A model generated the notes under the pieces. It was not told the origin of the DNA and ran no database searches. It worked only from the letters and a program-made list of their open reading frames with translations. This document shows positions 1 through 3,935 of a stretch of DNA of 7,254 nucleotides, piece by piece. The stretch covers positions 1 through 7,254 of the forward strand of contig JAGDDM010000119.1 of assembly GCA_017958015.1 (NCBI GenBank), read 5' to 3'. The translations under genes were made by a program, and so were the position numbers. Source of the stretch: Abditibacteriota bacterium. GTDB taxonomy: Bacteria > Armatimonadota > UBA5829. The first letter of the stretch is position 1, and every line of letters begins with the position of its first letter.

Positions 1-614
1 GGAGAGGAATGGCAGGGCATCATGACGCAGAGCACGTTGTCGCCGCAGGCTTTCTTGGCCAGAGCCGCCACAACCGCGGAGTCGATTCCGCCGGAGAGAC
101 CGAGAATAATTCCTTTTGCGTGGGCGGCGTCAACGCACTTCTTAATCCAAGCGGCGCACTCCTCCACGATTTCTTTTGTCGATTTCGATGTTTTCACCGG
201 CTCCTCCTTAATCTGCTTGCGGTGCTCCTTTATGCCCCGGTTGGCCAGCTCGTCCGCCCGCTTGTTGAACTCCCGCATAACGTGGCTCACGGAGACTTTT
301 TTGAAAGAGCGGATAAGGGCCTTGGCGGTGTTGGCCAGGGGTATGAGATTGGCGGCTTTGACTTTGTAGACTCCCGTGAGCTGCCGGGCCATGAGCTCGC
401 TGTCCACGGAAATCTCCAGCTCGTCGGCCCCCAGAGCGGAGCACTCCTTGAGACCTCTGATAAGCGCCGTGTACTCCGCCACGTTGTTGGTGGCGGTGCC
501 GATGTACTCGCCTATCTCTTTGACCACTTCCTTTTCGGTGCTTATGACGACTCCGATGCCCGCCTCGCCGGGATTACCCTTGGAGGCGCCGTCGGAACTT
601 AAGATTAATTTCAT
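1..614 (-). CDS. Ribonuclease HI domain fused in frame to NAD+ synthetase (3' end cut by window edge)
   Basis: I translated this by hand: from the ATG at 614-612 the frame stays open for 204 codons to the left edge. Residues 1-128 are a complete type 1 RNase H, which cuts the RNA strand of RNA-DNA hybrids. They show the SDGASKGNPG start, NNVAEYTAL, ISVDSEL and the C-terminal NKRADELANRG block. The four metal-binding acids are D8, E47, D71 and D121. Residues 129-139 are a charged linker. From residue 140 the sequence is the N terminus of NadE, which makes NAD+ from nicotinate adenine dinucleotide. It carries the ATP pyrophosphatase P-loop SGGIDS at 174-179 and VMMPCHSS near the edge. The start is fixed by a GGAGGAG Shine-Dalgarno five bases upstream and an ATGA overlap with the zinc-ribbon gene, so the two are probably co-translated. 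The rest of NadE lies outside the window. Both domain identities are firm. Whether the product is one polypeptide, two, or both is uncertain (see the internal start at 195-209). Confidence 0.9.
   Translation of the reverse strand, partial: MKLILSSDGASKGNPGEAGIGVVISTEKEVVKEIGEYIGTATNNVAEYTALIRGLKECSALGADELEISVDSELMARQLTGVYKVKAANLIPLANTAKALIRSFKKVSVSHVMREFNKRADELANRGIKEHRKQIKEEPVKTSKSTKEIVEECAAWIKKCVDAAHAKGIILGLSGGIDSAVVAALAKKACGDNVLCVMMPCHSS
195..209 (-). promoter_or_regulatory. nadE: Internal ribosome binding site and GTG start for a stand-alone NadE
   Basis: On the minus strand AAGGAGG (209-203) is followed after five bases by GTG (197-195), in frame with both domains (codon 140). Translation from this GTG would place about 34 residues before the SGGIDS loop, as in ordinary single-domain NadE. 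RNase HI would then be 139 residues, also a normal size. The site therefore lies exactly where two separate genes would meet, yet no in-frame stop separates them. That internal initiation occurs is inference. Confidence 0.6.
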
Positions 615-1327
615 TTGTTCTCCTCCACCGGCAGAAGTATTCTGCCGCAGTTTTCGCAAAGGACGATATGGTCGGACTCCAGAGCCTCCTTGGCGGTGAA
701 AGACGCCACGGCGGTTTTGCAGCCCTCGCAGCGGCCGCCCTCAATTTTGGCGATGCCCCCCACGCAGCGTTTCCAAACGGATTTATACTTGGCGAGGAGC
801 GCCTTGTCCGTGACTTTCGCCTCGTACTCCGCCCGCTCCGCGAGAATCTTCTCCCGTTCCGCCTTGAGAGCCTCCCGCTCGTCGTTTTCTTTCTTAATAA
901 CCGCCTTGGCCCACTTGGTGGCTTTGACGAGCAGTTCCTCCGCGGCTTTGAAGTTCGTTTCCGCCCGGGACTGGGCTTCCATGAGTTCCACGATTTTGTT
1001 CTCGCCCTTCTCTATGCAGTCCTTGAGATAAATAATCTCTTTTTCCGCGCTCGCCAGTTCCTTGGGGGTGGTGATACTGCCGTCGTAAACCCGCTTCTGG
1101 GCGTTTTCGGCCTTTGTCGAGAGGGCTTTCACGTCCTCTTCATTGCTCCGGAGTTCCTTTTCGACGGACTCCAAGTGAGCCTTGATGGCGGCGTGCTTGG
1201 CCTTTATCGCCGCGTACTTCTTTTTGGCCTCCTCACCGGCGGTGAGGGCCTTTATTTTTTCGTCCGTTTCGTAAATCTTGAGATCGAATCGCTGGAGGGC
1301 GTAGAGCCCGAAAAGTCCGTCTTTCAT
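611..1327 (-). CDS. Coiled-coil protein with C-terminal C4 zinc ribbon (DUF164 / zf-RING_7 family)
   Basis: The protein has 238 residues. Residues 10-185 are rich in Lys, Glu and Ala with heptad character and should form a long antiparallel coiled-coil hairpin. Near residues 81-90 sits the YDGSITTPKEL block typical of this family. The C terminus carries a zinc ribbon with CxxC pairs at Cys200/203 and Cys224/227. Known relatives are Helicobacter HP0958 (FlgZ), which binds flagellin mRNA and sigma-54, and chlamydial CT398/CdsZ. In most bacteria the function is unknown, so I give no symbol. I chose the ATG at 1327 because GGAG lies seven bases upstream; a TTG at 1342 would also be open but has no ribosome site. 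The stop overlaps the RNase HI start as ATGA, so the two are coupled. The neighbouring RNase H domain suggests a nucleic-acid role, but that is inference. Confidence 0.88.
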   Translation of the reverse strand: MKDGLFGLYALQRFDLKIYETDEKIKALTAGEEAKKKYAAIKAKHAAIKAHLESVEKELRSNEEDVKALSTKAENAQKRVYDGSITTPKELASAEKEIIYLKDCIEKGENKIVELMEAQSRAETNFKAAEELLVKATKWAKAVIKKENDEREALKAEREKILAERAEYEAKVTDKALLAKYKSVWKRCVGGIAKIEGGRCEGCKTAVASFTAKEALESDHIVLCENCGRILLPVEENK

Positions 1328-1359
1328 ATCTTTTCTCCGCAAATGGTTAACATCAACCT

Positions 1360-1406
1360 AAAACAAAATCTCACCCACTCTGCGAGAACGGATGAGATAA
1401 TGTTTT
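1360..1406 (-). terminator. Rho-independent terminator after rpmA, possibly bidirectional
   Basis: Arms 1368-1376 (ATCTCACCC on plus) and 1390-1398 (GGATGAGAT) pair over nine positions with one G-T wobble around a 13-base loop. After a 2x2 internal bulge a further six A-T-rich pairs form (1360-1365 with 1401-1406). Read on the minus strand, the inner stem is followed by TTTTGTTTT. Read on plus, it is followed by a similar T-rich run, so it could act both ways. It starts 11 bases after the L27 stop codon and separates the ribosomal genes from the zinc-ribbon gene. I see no convincing promoter between it and position 1327, so some read-through is likely. Confidence 0.65.
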
Positions 1407-1416
1407 TGTTTGAAAA

Positions 1417-1683
1417 TCAGACCGCCTGAACTTCCTGCGGATAGACGCTGACGCGCTTTCTTCCGCCCTTGTGTTCAAACTTGACGACGCCGTCGACCTT
1501 GGAGTAAAGAGTGTCGTCCTTACCCTTGCCCACGTTGGTGCCGGGGTGAATCGGCGTGCCGCGCTGCTTCACGAGGATGCTGCCCGCGGTTACGATTTCA
1601 CCGGAAAACTCCTTGACGCCCAACCGTTTCGGGTTGCTGTCGCGGCCGTTTCTCGTACTTCCGAGTCCTTTTTTATGTGCCAT
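1417..1683 (-). CDS. rpmA: 50S ribosomal protein L27
   Basis: This is an 88-residue bacterial L27, full length for the family. The N terminus MAHKKGLGSTRNGRDSNPK matches the basic tail that reaches toward the peptidyl transferase centre of the large subunit, followed by the conserved KRLGVK and the IVKQRGTPIHPGTNVG-like core (here ILVKQRGT). The ATG has an AAGGAAG site seven bases upstream that overlaps the L21 stop codon. The gap to rplU is only 12 bp, so the two are co-transcribed and probably coupled. Firmicute-type L27 carries a short N-terminal extension removed by the Prp protease. That extension is absent here, and no prp gene lies between L21 and L27. Confidence 0.98.
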   Translation of the reverse strand: MAHKKGLGSTRNGRDSNPKRLGVKEFSGEIVTAGSILVKQRGTPIHPGTNVGKGKDDTLYSKVDGVVKFEHKGGRKRVSVYPQEVQAV

Positions 1684-1695
1684 AACAATACTTCC

Positions 1696-2007
1696 TTAGA
1701 ACGTGATTTTTTCGATGGACACGGAAGTGAGATACTGTCTGTGTCCGTAGTGTCTCTGCGTATGCTTCTTGGGTCTGTATGTCCAAGCGTTAATCTTTTT
1801 GTCTCTGAACTGCTTGACGGCTTTAGCGGTTACCTTGGCGCCGTCCACGTAGGGAGCGCCTACCTTGATGTCGGATCCGTCGGATACGAGGAGTACTTCG
1901 TCAAGTACGATCTCGTCACCTTCGGCTACATCGAGCTTGTTTACGTTAATTACGTCGTTTTCGGAAACCTTATACTGTTTACCGCCGGCTTTTACTATCG
2001 CGTACAA
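1696..2007 (-). CDS. rplU: 50S ribosomal protein L21
   Basis: This is a 103-residue L21, the usual length. It binds 23S rRNA in the large subunit. Family hallmarks are the YAIVKAGGKQYKV start, the EGDEIVLDEVLLV strand pair and the basic C-terminal YRPKKHTQRHYGHRQ block. That block ends in GHRQYLT where most L21 proteins have GHRQP, and KINAWTYRPKK has a Trp where Phe/Tyr-type residues are more usual. Both are modest lineage-specific variations. The start is TTG at 2007-2005, chosen because YAIVK must follow immediately and GGAGG lies seven bases upstream. The nearest ATG (2012-2010) is out of frame. Transcription probably begins from the strong promoter at 2081-2109, with possible read-through from the ribonuclease gene. 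Confidence 0.97.
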   Translation of the reverse strand: MYAIVKAGGKQYKVSENDVINVNKLDVAEGDEIVLDEVLLVSDGSDIKVGAPYVDGAKVTAKAVKQFRDKKINAWTYRPKKHTQRHYGHRQYLTSVSIEKITF

Positions 2008-2019
2008 CTCATAACCTCC
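2005..2019 (-). promoter_or_regulatory. Ribosome binding site fixing the TTG start of rplU
   Basis: GGAGG (2019-2015) is seven bases from TTG (2007-2005). An ATG at 2012-2010 is only two bases from the same GGAGG, too close for normal initiation. It would encode just five codons before TAG (1997-1995). The site decides the L21 start and shows an unusual initiation codon for a highly expressed gene. Confidence 0.8.
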
Positions 2020-2080
2020 GGAAATTATTTTTTAAAGCGGCGCGGGTGACGAAACACGGGAATGCCCACACCGGATATAT

Positions 2081-2109
2081 ATTTTACCACAAGGAGAAAA
2101 CCTTGTCAA
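2081..2109 (-). promoter_or_regulatory. Near-consensus sigma-70 promoter for rplU-rpmA
   Basis: On the minus strand a perfect -35 box TTGACA (2109-2104) is followed by a 17-base spacer and a -10 box TAAAAT (2086-2081), one base from consensus. Transcription should start near 2074, giving a leader of about 67 bases before L21. The -35 box begins about 20 bases after the ribonuclease stop codon, so the ribosomal genes have their own transcription start. Within the leader, TCCGG at its 5' end (2075-2071) could pair with CCGGA (2021-2017), which overlaps the Shine-Dalgarno. This is only a weak hint of translational control. Confidence 0.85.
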
Positions 2110-2128
2110 TACCCTTTTTCGGCTTTTT

Positions 2129-3799
2129 TTACACGCTGCCGAAAGCGAATGACCGGGAAACTTTTTCTATCTTCACCGTCTCCCGCTGACCGATCTTCGT
2201 TCCGCCGTTGGGAATCTCAATCAGGAACCCCTCGTACCAAGCGGAAGCTCTGGGCAGTTCCGTGAAGGGATTTTGGATAATCTCGCACTCCACGGTGTCA
2301 CCTTCCTTAACCGGAATCATTTCCCTGTCCATCTCCACCATGTTGCCGGGCTGAATGTCGAAATATTCCGGGTCGAAGAGAGCGTTTGAGCGGATGTAGA
2401 GAGCCCGCTTGAAGCGCCGCTCCATTTCCTCAACCACAGCGCCCTCGGTGCCGATAAGGCGGATCGCCACATCCGGGTTGGCGAGAATATAATAGGCTTC
2501 CCCGTTTGTCTCGGCGATGGCTTTGCGCAGATACCGCTCCGCCTTCAGGCTGATTGTCTCCGCGGTGGGCACTCTGCCGATGCCGTGGCAGTGGGGGCAG
2601 GGCTCCGTGGCGAACTCCGTCAGAGTCTCGCCGGTGCGCTTCCGGGTCATTTCCACAAGCCCCAGAGGACTGATGTGGGAAATCTTCGTTCTGGTCCGGT
2701 CCTTGCCCAGCTCCTTCTCCAGAGCCGCCACCACTTTCTTTCGGTCACCGAGGGTAAGCATATCGATGAAGTCGATAACGATGATGCCGCCGATATCCCG
2801 AAGCCGCAGCTGTCTCGCTATCTCCGACACGGACTCCAAATTGGTCCTCAAAATGGTGTCCGACAGGGAGGTGGAACCGATGAACTTGCCGGTGTTCACG
2901 TCGAAGGTTGTGAGGGCCTCCGTCTGGTCGATGGCAAGGTGTCCGCCGGATTTGAGCCAGACTTTGCGGCGCAAAAGATTGTCCAGCTCGTCCTCGATGC
3001 CGTAGCGGTCGAAGATGGGCGTGGGCTCGTCGTAGAGCCGCAGTTTGGACCGAAGTCTGGGGGAGCTGAGCTCCAAAATCTCTATGGCCTTTTCGTAGTC
3101 CACCGGGGAGTCGATGGTCATCTTGGAAATATCCGCGCTGAACACGTCCCGGATGGTCTTGTAGATGAGGCTCAGATCCTGATGCACGAGAGCCGGCGCC
3201 GGCACGTCCGCCGCCTTTTCCAGAACTCTGTTCCACATGCGCAGGAGGAACTTAAGGTCTTCCCGAAGCTCCGCCTCGCTGGCGCCCTCGCCCTCGGTTC
3301 TGACGATGAGTCCGAAGCCCTTGGGCTTCAACTCATCCGCCGCTTTTTTAAGGCGGTGGCGCTCCGCTTCGCTTTCTATTTTGCGGGACACGCCCACGTT
3401 GTCGGCGTCAGGCATGAGAACGAGAAACCGTCCCGGCAGGGATATGCGGGCGGAAACTCTGGCGCCTTTGGTGCCTCTGGGCCCCTTCATAACCTGAACG
3501 AGCAGTTCCTGACCCACCTTGAGAACGTCTTTGATTCTGACGTTGGGTTGTCTGTGAGAATGGGATATTTCCGAAACTTCCGGCAGCGCGTCGGCGACAT
3601 AGAGGAAAGCGTTTTTCTCCAAACCTATATCGACGAAGGCCGCGTCCATGCCGGCCAAAACATTGGAAACTCTGCATTTGTATATGCTGCCCACGACCCG
3701 CTCTTCGCGCTCGACGTAGACTTCGGCCAGCTTGCCGTCCTCGATGACGGCCACCCTCGTTTCGCGTGATTCCACATTCACAAGAATTTCTTTGGACAT
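2129..3799 (-). CDS. rng: RNase E/G family endoribonuclease (RNase G type) with C-terminal OB/TRAM-like extension
   Basis: This 556-residue endoribonuclease should cut single-stranded A/U-rich RNA in mRNA decay and rRNA maturation. Residues 35-115 are the S1 domain (VGSIYKCRVSNVLAGMDAAF). The 5'-phosphate sensor pocket is VRTEGEG, with R167/T168. The catalytic Mg-binding residues are D300 and N302 (TFDVNTGKF) and D343 (IVIDFIDM). The zinc-link is CPHC at 401-404. These match E. coli RNase E D303, N305, D346 and C404/C407 by eye. After the usual small domain, residues about 485-556 resemble an OB/TRAM fold (VKEGDTVECEII), an addition that makes it longer than E. coli RNase G. No long disordered RNase E-type scaffold is present. 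The start ATG has AGGTG seven bases upstream. The 5' leader contains the G-run/C-run element at 3811-3920, and the rplU promoter follows the stop directly. Confidence 0.95.
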   Translation of the reverse strand: MSKEILVNVESRETRVAVIEDGKLAEVYVEREERVVGSIYKCRVSNVLAGMDAAFVDIGLEKNAFLYVADALPEVSEISHSHRQPNVRIKDVLKVGQELLVQVMKGPRGTKGARVSARISLPGRFLVLMPDADNVGVSRKIESEAERHRLKKAADELKPKGFGLIVRTEGEGASEAELREDLKFLLRMWNRVLEKAADVPAPALVHQDLSLIYKTIRDVFSADISKMTIDSPVDYEKAIEILELSSPRLRSKLRLYDEPTPIFDRYGIEDELDNLLRRKVWLKSGGHLAIDQTEALTTFDVNTGKFIGSTSLSDTILRTNLESVSEIARQLRLRDIGGIIVIDFIDMLTLGDRKKVVAALEKELGKDRTRTKISHISPLGLVEMTRKRTGETLTEFATEPCPHCHGIGRVPTAETISLKAERYLRKAIAETNGEAYYILANPDVAIRLIGTEGAVVEEMERRFKRALYIRSNALFDPEYFDIQPGNMVEMDREMIPVKEGDTVECEIIQNPFTELPRASAWYEGFLIEIPNGGTKIGQRETVKIEKVSRSFAFGSV

Positions 3800-3810
3800 G
3801 TGTGTTCACC

Positions 3811-3920
3811 TAATTCTTAGGGGTTAGGGATTGGGTTTTAAGGGTTAGCGGCGTTCGCTTCGCGAACCTTCGCCCGCGAGGCGCGACTGTTCCCTATGCC
3901 CTGTTCCCTATTCCCTTAAA
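3811..3920. repeat. Intergenic element: G-run arm, palindromic core, C-run arm
   Basis: This element fills most of the 136-bp gap between the radical SAM and ribonuclease genes. On the plus strand, 3820-3844 has four G-runs spaced by 3, 3 and 6 bases with TTAGGG-like units. At 3892-3915 there are four CCC runs spaced by exactly four bases, so the minus strand carries a second G-run set there. Each matches the simple G-quadruplex pattern (four runs of three or more G, loops of seven or fewer). Between them are a 6-bp hairpin GTTCGC-TTC-GCGAAC (3853-3867) and a GC-rich stretch to about 3886. The arms are roughly complementary through their G- and C-runs but the spacers do not match. The shape resembles a dispersed intergenic repeat or small non-autonomous element, but only one copy is in the window. 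In the transcript it lies in the ribonuclease leader and ends next to its ribosome site. Confidence 0.6.
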
Positions 3921-3935
3921 TCTTCACTCACGACA

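Noticed and set aside
1328..1356. Promoter TTGATG-17-AAAGAT ahead of the zinc-ribbon gene
   Set aside because: The -10 box would overlap the ribosome site, and transcription would begin inside the coding region.
668..1429. Plus-strand open frame of 253 codons opposite the zinc-ribbon gene
   Set aside because: It runs through the terminator hairpin and the antisense of a coiled-coil gene; the composition is that of a reverse-strand shadow.
2117..2144. Inverted repeat TTTCGGC / GCCGAAA around the ribonuclease stop codon as a terminator
   Set aside because: The 7-bp stem has a 14-base loop and no T-run after it on the minus strand. It is followed at once by a promoter, so termination is not supported.
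2585..3769. Long plus-strand open frame of 394 codons opposite the ribonuclease gene
   Set aside because: It lies entirely antisense to a gene with clear catalytic motifs, shows no recognisable domain, and long antisense frames are expected in GC-rich coding DNA.
3820..3844. Telomere repeat, because of GGGTTAGGG-like units
   Set aside because: There are only a few degenerate units between two ordinary bacterial genes, paired with a complementary C-rich arm; nothing suggests a chromosome end.
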